Positions 8,771 to 19,689 of a stretch of 64,000 nt of DNA are shown piece by piece. This DNA comes from Isoetes taiwanensis (Eukaryota > Streptophyta > Lycopodiopsida > Isoetales > Isoetaceae): positions 4,276,571 through 4,340,570 of the forward strand of contig JAJEKV010000059.1 of the NCBI GenBank assembly GCA_021234155.1. The letters run 5' to 3'. The position numbers and the translations under genes were made by a program. Under the pieces are notes generated by a model. The model saw nothing but the letters and a program-made list of their open reading frames with translations, was not told the origin of the DNA and made no database searches. How positions within the stretch are numbered: position 1 is the first letter of the stretch; each line of letters starts with the position of its first letter.

Positions 8771-9290
8771 TCACGCTACTTGCTGATTATGGCTAGAGAG
8801 AAAAGAGCTGCAGAGCCTCCATCTCCTGTTCGCAGGCTTCCTCCTCCGATGGTTTTCACACCTCCTCGAATGTCCCCAGGTAGTAGCCTCGAAACTTCCG
8901 CCTCCGATATTCAAAGCCCCGGTTGGGGGTTTACTCGCCACCCCCACCACCACCACCACATCGGCTTCCACCACGATTCGGTTCACTCCACCACAGCCTG
9001 CTCCTGAACGTCGTTTGCCCCCACCAATGCATTTTACTCCACCACAGCCTTCAGAGCTCAGACTCCCTCTTCCAGTTCATTTTATTTCGTCTCCCATAGT
9101 CCAGCGTAGACCGCTTCCCCGAAGGCAAATCACACCAACTCCATCCATTTCGCTAGTTGATACTACAATAAGTAGAAGCAGTCAGTGCCAAGCAACTCCT
9201 GTATTCTACGACACTTCAGGAGCTGGTTAACTACGTCACCAACCTTGACTACTTTTTCCTAGAGAGAGGGCTAGCAGCTCCCCCCAAGAC

Positions 9291-10119
9291 TTGCCCACAC
9301 CAAACCTCTCAGCATCTACTAGTACACCATCTGTTGCTCCCGTGTCAGACGAAGAAACACCTCATGTTGATCTCTTAGACGAGGACCTACCAAAGCAACA
9401 AGACTCTATGTTCGAATTCAAAGCTCCTGCAAGTAAAAACCTTAAGCGAAACTTACACAAGAAAGCATGTACATCCCAAAGAAGAAAGAAACTTATGGAC
9501 GAGGCTCACTTGAGGGCAACACATACAAAGCACTGTTGTTCTCAGCGTTATTTGCTTAAGATTGGACTAAAGGAATTGAGGTTGATTCGTGATAGTTACA
9601 GTTCAATGACTCTGCTAGACCAAAGGGGCTACTTGGCCTTCAATATTACGCCAGATTATGGTGAAAGGTTTACTTATACAGCTGGTGGCCACACCGTCTG
9701 TCAAGCAGCCTTTCAATTGATTCATGCTTTAGGCAGCAGACGACTTGACCGCCTGAAGAAAAGGCTTGACAAGAATCCAGGCATTAATGACTACTGCCAT
9801 TCAGGAAGTATATCCAAAATTCATGCCCTTCAATGTGTTTCCTGGATGGAAGGTTTCTTTAAGGAGTCTTGCGAGAAACTCCCTAACAGCCCGATGTACC
9901 ACTTGAGTGACAACTTCACGAAACGTGAAGTCTACAACAATTATAAGGACATGTGTGTTGAGGCTGGAGAACACCATGTATGCTACTCTTACTTCACTGT
10001 GCTCTGGAAAAAAGAGTTTTCTCGCATGTCCATTCCTAGAAAGCACCGGATGTCTGTTTGTGCTACATGCTCTGAATTAAAAGCTCAGAGACAAAATGCA
10101 AAGACACTTCACACTAAAA
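9291..10119 (+). pseudogene. Transposase-like gene, central exon
   Basis: Open from near 9260 to the donor at 10120. It carries an acidic/Pro lead, a basic stretch (KRNLHKKACTSQRRKK) and a helical domain ending in the CxxC pair. The 74-bp intron that follows keeps the protein in frame to an exon reading ALKEKLNKHREQQSLERRKL, a Lys/Glu-rich coiled-coil-like segment. Confidence 0.55.
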
Positions 10120-10334
10120 GTAAGCTTCCACAACGTGTTCTTGCTTAGTTCTACTTGATAGTAGGTTCTTTTTTGAAGATACTTTCATTTCAGATGCATT
10201 GAAAGAGAAACTGAACAAGCACAGAGAACAACAATCTTTGGAAAGGAGAAAATTGACAAAACATAGGAAGAAAGCACTGGAACAACCACTCAACTACATA
10301 CTAGAAGAAGACCACCCTACCACATTTTGTCAAT

Positions 10335-10775
10335 GTGCCTAAGGATGCTCCTGAAGAAGATTTCATACACCTACATGTTGTTGGTGCTATGGTATTTAAT
10401 GGGAAACTATCTTGCAAGGCATTTTTGAACTATCCAAACATTCATGCTGATCCAAATCTCACTATCACAATATTGAATAAGCTTCTTTCCAATCTAGAAC
10501 ATATACCACCGGTTCTATATCTTCAGCTAGACAACACGACAAGAGAAAATAAGAATCAGGCATTGTTTGCTTACTGTGCTATGCTAGTTGAGAAACAAAT
10601 CTTCAAGAAGGTGAAGATTGGTCTCCTGCTTGTTGGTCATACACACGATCAAATTGATCAGATGTTCAGTAGGTTCTCTAAACATCTTGCTCAAAAAAAA
10701 GCTCTCAGCTTACCAGCAATGATTGAGGTTATCCAAGATTCCTACAATCCTCGAGTTATTAGAAGAAACTTATGA
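10335..10775 (+). pseudogene. Transposase-like catalytic core
   Basis: A 146-residue frame with HLHVVGAMVFNGKLSCKAFL, LQLDN (residues 63-67), ENKN (71-74) and VGHTHDQIDQMFSRF (100-114). The Asp of LQLDN and the Asp of GHTHDQIDQ are the likely metal-binding residues of an RNase H-type fold. The upstream frame (to 10341) shifts by one near 10328, so this core is separated from the preceding exon by a slip. Confidence 0.65.
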
Positions 10776-11885
10776 TTTCAAGGAATGGATTTTTCGGAGA
10801 GATCAATTAGGCCACTGTGCTATTGAGCCCTTGAGAAACATTACATTTCAGCATTAGATCAAATTCTCACTTGTAGATGGCAAGGCTATCTTACAAGGAA
10901 AGAAATATGCCACATCCTTGCCGTGGCAGCCAGCAACTGGTATTCAATTAATTCGCACCATCCCCAATACTAGTTCTATGCTCTCTGCAGAGCAAATGCC
11001 TCTAAAAAGCTTGAAAGAAATCACAATGAGTAAAAAGGAGGGAAGAGCATTTGACTCAAACAAATCATTGGATTATATTGAGACAAGTATTCAGTCATGC
11101 TCTAACCACTTTGGGGAGGCAGATGCTTTATGGTGGCCTCAGCTCGGCAACGTGACATGTTACAAGCTTCATTACAAGGTCGAAGACCAGTTATATTCAA
11201 CTGGCCATCTAGGCAAACTCTCCCTATGCAAATTGAGAATCAAGAAGAACATGTAGAGCTAATGGCTAGCTCAGATGAAGATGATAGAGTCATGTACACC
11301 GCCCCGGACCATACGGCACAACAAGTTGCTTTCGGGTATCCTGGTTCGATCCTCTGAGATTCGAAAAGGAATGCTCATAGCTGTCGGTGATAATGATGAA
11401 TCTGGGAAGCCATTACGGCTAGCTAGAGTCTTGGAGGTAACAAGAGAGGATGGAATTCCCACTCAATTAAAAAGTGCACTTGGATGAGAACAAATGTTGC
11501 CAATGCTTTCAGTGGGAGTTATACTTTGGAGATGGTAAAAACAGGAGTGGGAAAGAGAGCAAAGTCCAAAGCAAACACTGATGTCATAGATATAGCTGAA
11601 GTAAAGGTTCTTGCATATGACTTTGTTCTGACTGTTGCTAATAAGTTACGTATGGTCACTCAAACTTTAATAAGGTCGGCATGTGGATTAGACAAACAAC
11701 CTAGAAAGGTGACCAAAAAAGATGATGATGAAGACTCACTTGTAGACAGTGAGGAAGAAGATCGTTCGAGTACACCCAGTTCTGAGAGTGAAGGTGAGGA
11801 TGAAGGCTCAAGTGATCAAGGATTGAATGAGTCTGAGGATGCCATGCATCCTAATATTGCTGCAAAATGTAAGTTTGTCCGATGA

Positions 11886-12324
11886 CACGAACATGTACAG
11901 AACAGAAACTGCAGGTGATGAGGTTTTGTCAAAATGTCCTATATTTTTGACAATTTTGTTCATAATTTTGTAAAATTTTCACAAGCTTTGAATATATCAC
12001 TTGTTTGTCACTCTAGTACCCTTGCTATTCTTTCTTATTGCCCATTTTTTGCTACACTTTATATAAGTACCTATTTTTTGTTCTAAACTAGGAGGATGAA
12101 AATAGCTATTTAAAATTTTTGCATAGAAGTTATGTTCAATCAACCCCTCAAAAAGGGTACCTAAATTAGCTAAATTGTCACACCTGTCATGAAAAAACCT
12201 TAAAAATGGACTTTTTAAGGGAATTTTAGGGGATCTTTCAAAGATTCCTTTTGAAGTGCGTTTGGAGCAAATAAGTGTGTTTCAATTTAAACTTTGTTCT
12301 TAGCCACATTCTGCAATAGTCATA
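11886..12324. other. Unassigned AT-rich stretch, 3' flank of the transposase-like gene
   Basis: No gene seen. Contains runs such as tttttgacaattttgttcataattttgtaaaatttt. I found no terminal inverted repeat that would mark the right end of the divergent unit. Confidence 0.4.
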
Positions 12325-12690
12325 CTTTGCCTTTAATCGGAACTATGGAATAGAGTGATGCTACAGGACCAGACATCTGCAATATGTAGAACTGGTCATT
12401 TGCGTTGACAAAAAAAACTAACTTCTTGGAATGAAAATATCCAGAAGATTCACACATACCTTACCGTCATACTCCTCTTTAGATAACACTTCTGGTGCTA
12501 TGCATGCTGGTGTCCCAACTGTTGATTTTAAACATCGCCCATCAAAGAATATACATGCAAAGTAGGAAGCTGCTTACCTTTGAATAACCAAAGTCACAAA
12601 TTTTTAACTGGTGAGCAATGCTTCCATCTAGCAATACGTCTTTCAGCTTAAAATCCCGATGACAAATCTTTTGCAGGATCAGAGCTTAAA
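12325..12690 (-). pseudogene. SnRK2-type protein kinase fragment with introns
   Basis: Three short exons encode consecutive kinase motifs: [15 protein letters not shown] through [10 protein letters not shown] (12578-12683, donor GTAAGC), STVGTPACIAPEVL through EEYDGK (12460-12535, donor GTATGT), and DVWSCSITL (12340-12377, after attgcag). These are the catalytic loop, DFG, activation segment/APE and subdomain IX. The wording matches plant SnRK2 kinases ([51 protein letters not shown]). Substitutions at conserved sites (Leu-to-Phe after HRD, Glu-Asn to Lys-Asp) and the loss of the rest of the kinase argue for a decayed fragment. Introns are retained, so it came by DNA duplication or transposon capture, not by retrocopying. 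Confidence 0.8.
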
Positions 12691-12699
12691 TATAAGCAT

Positions 12700-13130
12700 T
12701 CTCCATTGAGACCACGTTGAATCAAGAATGTCATGCCACAACAGGATGATACAGATGGTTATTACTTCATCACATTTATGGCTTTGCCACTGCTGCAATT
12801 TCTACATCAGATGCCAGTTCTCGATAACTCAAAAGTGCATCAATTTGTTGGGGTTTTTCTCACGCTAACAAAGATGCAACAAATCGTGATGGCTTATCTT
12901 TGCTTTCTATTCACCAAAATGATCTACAGGCCCGACTTTTAAGGCCTCACTGGATTCAGCAAGAGATGTTGTAGCAACAGTCAACTATGTTCCTGTTACA
13001 AAAGCTAAAGCTTTCGCCATAGCCATGTCCAAGCCATAAGCAGCAGTTGATCCACCTCCACGGCTACAGTAGGCATCAGAACGGGCGGCCCACGCTGCTC
13101 TTGGAAAAAAAACTTAAAGCAAGTTAAAAC
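12700..13130. other. Unassigned stretch next to the SnRK2 fragment
   Basis: A plus frame (12733-12942) is not recognised. On the minus strand 12945-13085 reads like coding sequence (RGGGSTAAYGLDMAMAKALA) but I cannot assign it; it may be another captured fragment. Confidence 0.3.
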
Positions 13131-13139
13131 CTAACATCT

Positions 13140-13359
13140 ACGCTGTCCGATTTGATTGAACGATTTTAGCCGTCCGATTTAGGCGTGGTCCATTACTTGC
13201 ACTAAAACATTATAATATAGGATTATTACAAAAGCATATGATGTCCATTCTTGCCAATGTCAACATGCACTGTTGTTAAAGTTGTACATAGATGTTAAAT
13301 GCCGAGTAGAAATACATGCCATGACATTAGCCCGGCATTGCTGGGCACATGTTTACTAG
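13140..13359 (+). mobile_element. Helitron-like 3' end (hairpin plus CTAG)
   Basis: A GC-rich hairpin (GCCCGGCATTGCTGGGC, 13330-13346) is followed after 9 bp by CTAG and a T (13356-13360). This is the classic Helitron 3' terminus. The ~210 bp before it match 43290-43508 in direct orientation. The 5' end was not found, so the start is approximate. Similarity between the two loci continues for about 80 bp past CTAG, which needs explanation. Confidence 0.55.
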
Positions 13360-13659
13360 TCTATTTACTTAAAAAGTTTTTGGGCGGTGGGCTCACGGAG
13401 TGACGCCGGAAAAAGCGTGAGTTTCTGGCTAAAGCATGAGTTTTGGGAAATAAAAAATTTTCCGGCAGACATTTCGTGCATTTGCCTGTTCGTCCGTTTC
13501 TTTTTGCATCCTCCGCTCTTCTCTTCGAAACGGCAAGGGCGGCTCTGTGTGATGATTGAACTTGCACTAATATGTGCCAATTTCATTACAACTAGATTTA
13601 AGTTTTCTAAGTTTATAGGAAAGGAAAGCCAGCAAGGAAGCAACCGTATTTTTAAATTT

Positions 13660-14250
13660 TAGGATTTTGTTGCGGATTTTGCAGTGAGGAGGAGTTGGTG
13701 AAGCAGGCAGGTTTGAAACATATCAGAGACATGAGTGCTTGAGACATAGAGTGCTTGAAACATATATTTCCTTAACTCTTGCATTTTGCAGGTTTGGGAT
13801 CATTCATTTGAAGTAAAAGGAGTCGCGGAAGCATTTATCTGTGCAGCCCTCAAACCCATGCACCTAAAATCCTGTGCATTTATCTGTTTATACAGAGGTG
13901 TGTTTTACTGTGGCAAATCTTAGTGTTTTGCTGTGGCAAATCTGCCAGTTTCTGCACATGCTAAATGTCTCTCTGTATTTAACTCTTCGGCAATATCAAT
14001 AAATCCTTTCAAGAAATACTTCTTCTCGTGTCTTAATTGGCTATGGCAACTCTTAGTTCTATTTGCAGTTGTTGAAGCAGGAGTCGCTGAAGAATAGGAA
14101 TCGGTGAAGCGAAGGATTAAGTTACAATCTTGGGCATGGGCTTGATCAAAAGACAATATTACAAGCTGGAAAGACTATGTCGACAGCTATTCAATTGCAG
14201 AATGAGCCAGAGGCGGGCAAAAAGTGAGACAAAGGAGGCAGACGTTGATT
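13660..14250. other. Unassigned, no gene seen
   Basis: Short near-duplicate phrases occur (tgtggcaaatct twice near 13910-13940; caugagtgcttgaga-type repeats near 13730-13760, written here as DNA catgagtgcttgaga). No coding pattern is convincing. Confidence 0.3.
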
Positions 14251-14253
14251 TGA

Positions 14254-14400
14254 ATAACGCCCTGGCCCGAGGGCGTTATCGAAAAAAAAATTTGAGGGCC
14301 ATGGCCAAAATGGCGAGGGTGTGCGCAGCACACCCGAGCCATTTTGGCCATGGCCCAATTTTTTTTTTGAGGTAACGCTGAGGGGCGGCGTTATCGCTAT
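14254..14400. mobile_element. Small foldback/MITE-like element
   Basis: Almost the whole stretch is an inverted repeat. The inner arms gggccatggccaaaatggc (14297-14315) and its complement (about 14338-14357) enclose gagggtgtgc/gcacacccg. The outer arms are an A-run and T-run, and ataacgcc...ggcgttat. It folds into one long hairpin of about 145 nt. No target duplication is clear. Confidence 0.65.
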
Positions 14401-16068
14401 TAATTAACTGGTTCGAGGGTTTTCAACGCCTGCTCGCAAAGCTCACCCTACGCCCTATTCTAGTCCTCTTTCGTTGTAGATGTTAATCTGGTAACGCAAA
14501 TCCATTTCTCTTATGTTTTTTTTTCTTCAGATCCGGCATTCCGGCAATATGCTTCGGCAGGCCCCATTCCGGTGAGTATGACTGTCAAAAAAGTGATGCA
14601 TGAATCTGCCACAAGGTTTTTCTGCAGAGATCTAGAAATTCCAGGTATTCGGATTCATAGAGCTTCTGCAGAGGTTCAGAGATTCACAGGTTTTCGCTCC
14701 AGAGATTCCGAGCTATAAAGCTCCAGAATTGCTTCAGAGCTTGCAAATATTGCGAGCTATGGTGGAGCTTTGTTAAAGCAGCTTCACCGGGAAAGGGTTT
14801 TCCCTGTAATGTATCTTCCCCTGCAAGGAGCTTTTTCTGCCTTTCCTCTCTTTTTCTGGGTTTATGCCTTACAGAGCCATCGACCTTCTCTAGAGCTTTG
14901 CTGGAACAGAGCAAAAAGAAAGCCCTAGGATGTTATGCCATTTTGAACCGATTATCCAAGGGTGTTACAAGAAATCTGCCTAAATTTTGAGACACGGACT
15001 CGTTATTAGGTAACAAATTGGTAACACCCCTAATGAAGCCAACGGTCCAGATTAAATCTGACCGTGTAAACCCGAGAACCGGGGCGTTAAGGTCGGCTTT
15101 TGATGGCACATTTGAAAATATAAAAAAGCCTAATGTTAGAATGCTGGTGTTTTATAGCAACTGAGTTTCAATATTTGGCAACTAAATTGTTGCACAAACC
15201 GGGCAGCTTTTATCGTCTGTACTGGATCCTAGCATTACGAGAGCGCAGAGCAGAAGAGCGCTTTTTTCTTTCAAGAGGTCGTTTTAGGACGATAGAAGGT
15301 CTGGATGGTGGGTAACGCATCCCCACCTCCTCCTTACATCGTTGTTTTAGGCTAAGAAATAGCAAACCGTAGGAGCAAATTGGCTGACGAAGCTGCTCAT
15401 CCATCGCCACAACAGTTTAGAAGAATCAACAAATTCAAAGCAGCAAAGATTATGTTTCTTATAGCAATGGGCTGGAGCTTCAGGTAAATTTTTTGTAGCC
15501 CACATTTTCATCTCTTATCTTCTGGATATGAACTTGACCGATTGCAGCTTTTTGGTACCTGAAAGTGATATTTTCGCTGGGTTTTCCTTTTCAAACAGTA
15601 TTTTTTTCCGGTGGGCGAGCAACAAGGCCATCGTTACACTGGGTATGGCAGTGGATTCTGCAGAGATGGGTTGGACTTTGATCGAGATACTTCATGGTTT
15701 ATGATTCATGGAGGTATAAGCATTTGGCCTGAACGCAAAGGTGTATTTCTAAGCTATTTATGGACTTCTTACATGCCCTTAAGATATTTTGTGAACTTTA
15801 TACAAGAGGTTGAACTTAAGTGGCATTTTCATACAGCTATGCTTGAACTTGAAGATGAACATTTGTGTTTTGTTTTGAAGCAGCTTTGTTTGTACAGGTT
15901 ACTCTCTTCTATAACATACTTGTGGAGCAACAGAGATTCGTGGAAGGTTCTTATTAAGATGCTTAACCCAACAAACTGAAGATGGATTTCTACGTGTGTT
16001 GCAAATTAGAAACCGCCCGATCTTTGGCCTTGGTATATTGCTTTCATCCATGGCTGAACATGTACACA
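14401..16068. other. Mostly unassigned flank of the Mutator-like element
   Basis: A plus frame at 15611-15979 (122 codons, Trp/Phe-rich) and others here match no family I know. This is the pre-insertion left flank; its continuation after the Mutator-like element is at 24621 onward. Confidence 0.35.
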
Positions 16069-16077
16069 TAGAAACTA
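16069..16077. repeat. Target-site duplication, left (tagaaacta)
   Basis: Nine bases identical to 24621-24629, directly outside the terminal inverted repeats. Confidence 0.92.
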
Positions 16078-16360
16078 GGACCCCCGTATTTGGAGTCCGG
16101 GATCCGGTCTTTCTGGACAGATTTGACTCGGTCTTTCCGGACTCCGTGATCAACCCACGACATGCCCATCGTAACGCGATGGGAGCCATCACCCGGCCAT
16201 GCCATTCCCGATGCATCCGATGCCATTCGGGCATGCATCTGAACTCGCGCGGTTCAACCGGCGCGAAGAGCAAAACCAGGTCCGCTGCCACGGTACTTCA
16301 TTCGCACAAGTGTGGCGGTCCGTGGTACTGCGGGCGTGCATTCAAGAGGGAACGACTTTT
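16078..16360. repeat. Left terminal inverted repeat of the MULE
   Basis: GC-rich, with many gcatgc/catgcc blocks. It contains gacatgcccatcg, gatgccattcgggcatgc and cgcacaagtgtggcgg, each found reversed in 24310-24620. Confidence 0.88.
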
Positions 16361-16502
16361 GAAGCGGACGTGAGGTGGTATTTCGGCCAAGCGGCAACGG
16401 AATTGGCAATGGTTGGATTAAGTGGCCAATTTCCTCGAATTTTTGACGCTCCTTTCATTCCGACCCATTGAAGCGCCAATTGATTTGAGCAGCAGCGGCA
16501 AT

Positions 16503-16538
16503 ATGGAGGCAGAGGAGGACGACCCGAAGTTGGACCAG
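16503..16538 (+). CDS. Possible first exon of the MULE transposase
   Basis: ATG opens a 12-codon frame, MEAEEDDPKLDQ, that ends at a consensus donor CAG|GTAAGT. Position just inside the left TIR suits a leader exon. Two near-identical intron 3' ends (cttcttctttgtag near 17060 and 17193) follow, from a local ~120-bp tandem duplication. The link to the next exon is inference. Confidence 0.35.
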
Positions 16539-17193
16539 GTAAGTTATTGTGATAGAGCAGCAAGATTGATAGAGCGGGCACTTATTCGTGGGAGCATTTT
16601 TTGAGTCTTTAGGTATGTTTTGCATTTGTGATTTTAAGCTTTTGATGCTCCCAGTTCAAGATCCCGCCCACAGTGCTTTTCTAGTTTGCAATTGCAGTGG
16701 GAGATCGAGCATCATTCCTGTGTAGCGAAATCCACCACTCCACACCAATCTGTTCCTGTTCATGTCAAACAGGGTTGAGGATTTCGTGGAAGGGGAGCAA
16801 AATTTGCCAGGATGCAATACCACATTCCGGAAGCGTGGATCTCGGGGGAGAGAAGAGGGATCAGCCAAGAAAAAAGTTGACCAGCATGCACACTTGAAAT
16901 TAACCAAGTAAGCCATTTCTTGTCCGATTGTCTGCTTTGGTTTGATTGTTTGAGATACACAAGTTAAGTTAGTTAGTAAGGAAGTCAGTTTCAGGTAGTT
17001 TGGCCCTACTTTTCCTTGCTTATGTTAATAATTAAAGTGGTCTTCTTCTTCTTTGTAGCTTCTTGTCTTCTTTGGTTTGATTATTTGAGATACACAAGTT
17101 AAGTTTGCTAGTGAAGAAATCAGTTTCAGTTAGTTTGGCCCTACTTTTCCTTGCTTATTGTTAATAATTAAAGTAGTGTTCTTCTTCTTTGTA

Positions 17194-19365
17194 GCTCTTG
17201 GTGCAGCTATGGCCCCGAGGATTATCGTGGCGCTTTTCGTGATATCAAAGATAAAACATCCCGAGCTGCAATTGCTGAAGCTAAGAGGAAGGATCCTTCC
17301 TACTCAAAGAGGTGTAGAGGACCGAGTATTAGACGAGGTTGCAGGTGCCATTTTCAGGTCAAACAGTTGTATTTGAAGCCCGAGATATGTAAGATTACAT
17401 TCTATGAGATGAGACATATTGACAGTAAAGGCATGGTCTCCGCCATGGAATGGAGGATCCGCAATGCTTTAGAACAAGGCATGATGTAGCTCCATGGTTA
17501 TCAAAGGGTAAGAAGACTTGGGCATACCAACGGTTGATCCATAACCACACTCCCCCGGGAAGTCTATCGTCAACACCAGGAGCAATGGTCCTTAAAGCAT
17601 AAGATGCATCCCAATGCTCCCAAGAATAGAGATGAATTCCTGGCTATGGATGATCTGTATAACTTGTCCCGCAAGGTCGCTGCTGACACATGGATGCTAC
17701 ACAAGGATGTGGCCACAAGTGTGAGGATGTGGGTTGACTTACACCGGGAGGATGTGTTCTTGTATCGGGGAGGGTGTTCCTTTTATTTTGGGCATCATCA
17801 CCCCCCTTTCAAATGAAGATATTGTTGGAACATGGAAGGGGAATCTTGTAGCCATGGACTCAACCTTCAAGACCAATGATCATTGTTACGACTTGTATAC
17901 CACCGCTAGTATATGACACACATGGAAATGGTGTCCCCTGTTGTTTGGGTTCTAACCTCTAGTGCCACCTGGGAAGACATCCACCCTTGGCTGATGGCAA
18001 TGAAGAACCAGTATACATAGAGAGGACCCATCATGGGAATCTTCATGTTTCATTGTGGATGATGCACAGGCTGAGATAAATGCCTTGAAGGACGTGTGGC
18101 CTACAACCAATATTCAGTTGTGTATCTGGCATGTGAGAAGAAGCTGGATGAAGATGCTCTTGAAGCGTGTCAAGAATAAGAAGGTGAGAGGGGAAAAGTT
18201 TAGGGACCTCGGGCATATTATGTATGGCACTAGTGTGGAATGTGATCCAAGAAGGACGGCTGATTATGTGGAGGCTTGTCGTAAGGAGGCATTGAGAAAA
18301 CTGGATGAATTCAAGGAAAAGTACAAGGTGTGGAAAAGGGTTTGGACCAATAACATCACACATTGGATAATTGCGACAAGGATGTATCCTCACGCCAACC
18401 AGGAGACAAATGCTGGCATAGAGTCTTACCATGGCAACATGAAGAGAAGATTAGGGGTCTCTAAGTATGCTTTGAGAGGAAGGCGAATTGATTGGCTGAT
18501 TTACATGTTGACAAACATATTACAAACCCACATGTCATATAACAGGTTCATGAAGGACGAGGGTTTTAAAACCAACAAGAGACAGGAACACATAGTTGAG
18601 GCAGCCATTATAGGTGCAAGAGACATTCCTGATGAAGCTGTTAGGTGGCTGAATTTCAAGGAAGGCAGGGCCGAGGTGTGGAGTCAGAACATGGATACTT
18701 GGGATGATAACAGGGAGGCATTGCCTTATTTAGTGGATGTGGCACATGAGCATTGGTCCACTTGTGATTGTCCATGGGGTATGGAAGGGAATATGTGCAA
18801 GCACCAAGTTAAGGTAATCCGAATGATGGCCAAGTACAACGAGGAAGATATTTTAAGGTTTTGTGGAACACTACATGGATCTCAGGCTGGCGGGTTGTCG
18901 AACTTAAGGCGCTTTGCCGAAGCATATGATGATATCTTGCCTTCTTCAGAAGAAGGGCCATGCAATGGTCTTGCACTTGACGAAGAAATTATGGACCCAA
19001 GCATTGCTGGTTGTTTGAGTCAAAACCCAAAGGTTAAGGTACTAGCGAGCATAGATGACACAATGCATGCTATAAAGGAGACCATAGCTATGAGGCCCCA
19101 ACTATTGACAGAAGCTAGGTTCCTTTTGGCTGAACTTAGCAACAAGTTGGCAAGGCTAAGTGATAGCAAAACTAACAACACCAAGGCCCCTGATCTAGCC
19201 ATGGTTGAAGACTTTAGTGGGAATACCATTGTTAGGCCAATCCCTTTTGTGGAGAGCCGTAAGAAGAGGAAGAAGGCTAGTGCACTTAGTGTTTTCGCGA
19301 AGGAATGCGAAAACCACATTACAAAATGTGAAGGTATTGCATTTATTCCCATAGATACTTTTTGA
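17194..19365 (+). pseudogene. MULE transposase (DDE with SWIM zinc finger)
   Basis: Catalyses excision and insertion of the element in the nucleus. After the acceptor at 17193 the text reads CHFQVKQLYLKPEI..ITFYEMRHIDSKG, a MULE N-terminal domain. The three acidic residues are visible: VAMDSTFKTND (near 17855, first Asp), VDDAQAEINAL (18055, second) and NAGIESYHG (Glu123 of the final frame). A SWIM zinc finger follows (C237-x-C239...C248-x-H250; CDCPWGMEGNMCKH). The last 436 codons (18055-19365) are open. Upstream there are stops or shifts near 17488, 17815, 17915 and 17955-18020, although the neighbouring frames still read as the same protein (LTSSATWEDIHPWLMAMK). Either a recently dead gene or several base-call errors. 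Confidence 0.85.
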
Positions 19366-19689
19366 AACGATTCATATTCTTATCTCTCAAATTCATGTCA
19401 TGCCATTCTAGGTACAAATGGATGCACTGCAGAAGCGCCACATTAATGTCATCAATGTTTGGACTATTAGGTGATGATGCCATGTTGCTTTTAGGTGAAA
19501 GGGTGACACAGATCTGCTATCAATATATTTCTGAATGTTATGGTATCCTGTTTTGCATACATACTCTAATCCATGGTCGTTTATAGGCCTCATAATCCTT
19601 TATTTGCCTTATAATACTTGGTGACTTCATATTTCCGGCTTTATTTTGGCCCATGTTCATGTGTTATTTTTTTGGCTTCAGAGCAATAT

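Larger units (their letters stand above)
8789..11885 (+). pseudogene. Transposase-like gene (uncharacterised DUF7869-type family), broken frames
   Basis: A Pro-rich N-terminus with repeated LPPPMxFTPP motifs (8789-9230, one slip near 8935) is followed by a long segment with KKLMDEAHLRATHTKHCCSQ, a CxxC (MSVCATCSELKAQ) and an intron at 10120-10193 (GTAAGC...ttcag). The core at 10335-10775 has LYLQLDNTTRENKNQ and LLVGHTHDQIDQMFSRF. The last part (10918-11885) contains LWWPQLGNVTC and ends in a Glu/Ser-rich acidic tail. The LQLDN and GHTH(E/D)xIDQ motifs are hallmarks of a eukaryotic protein family with an RNase H-like, probably transposase, core. The family name is from memory. A few residues before PHFVNVPKD, where I expect the first catalytic Asp, look deleted. 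Confidence 0.65.
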
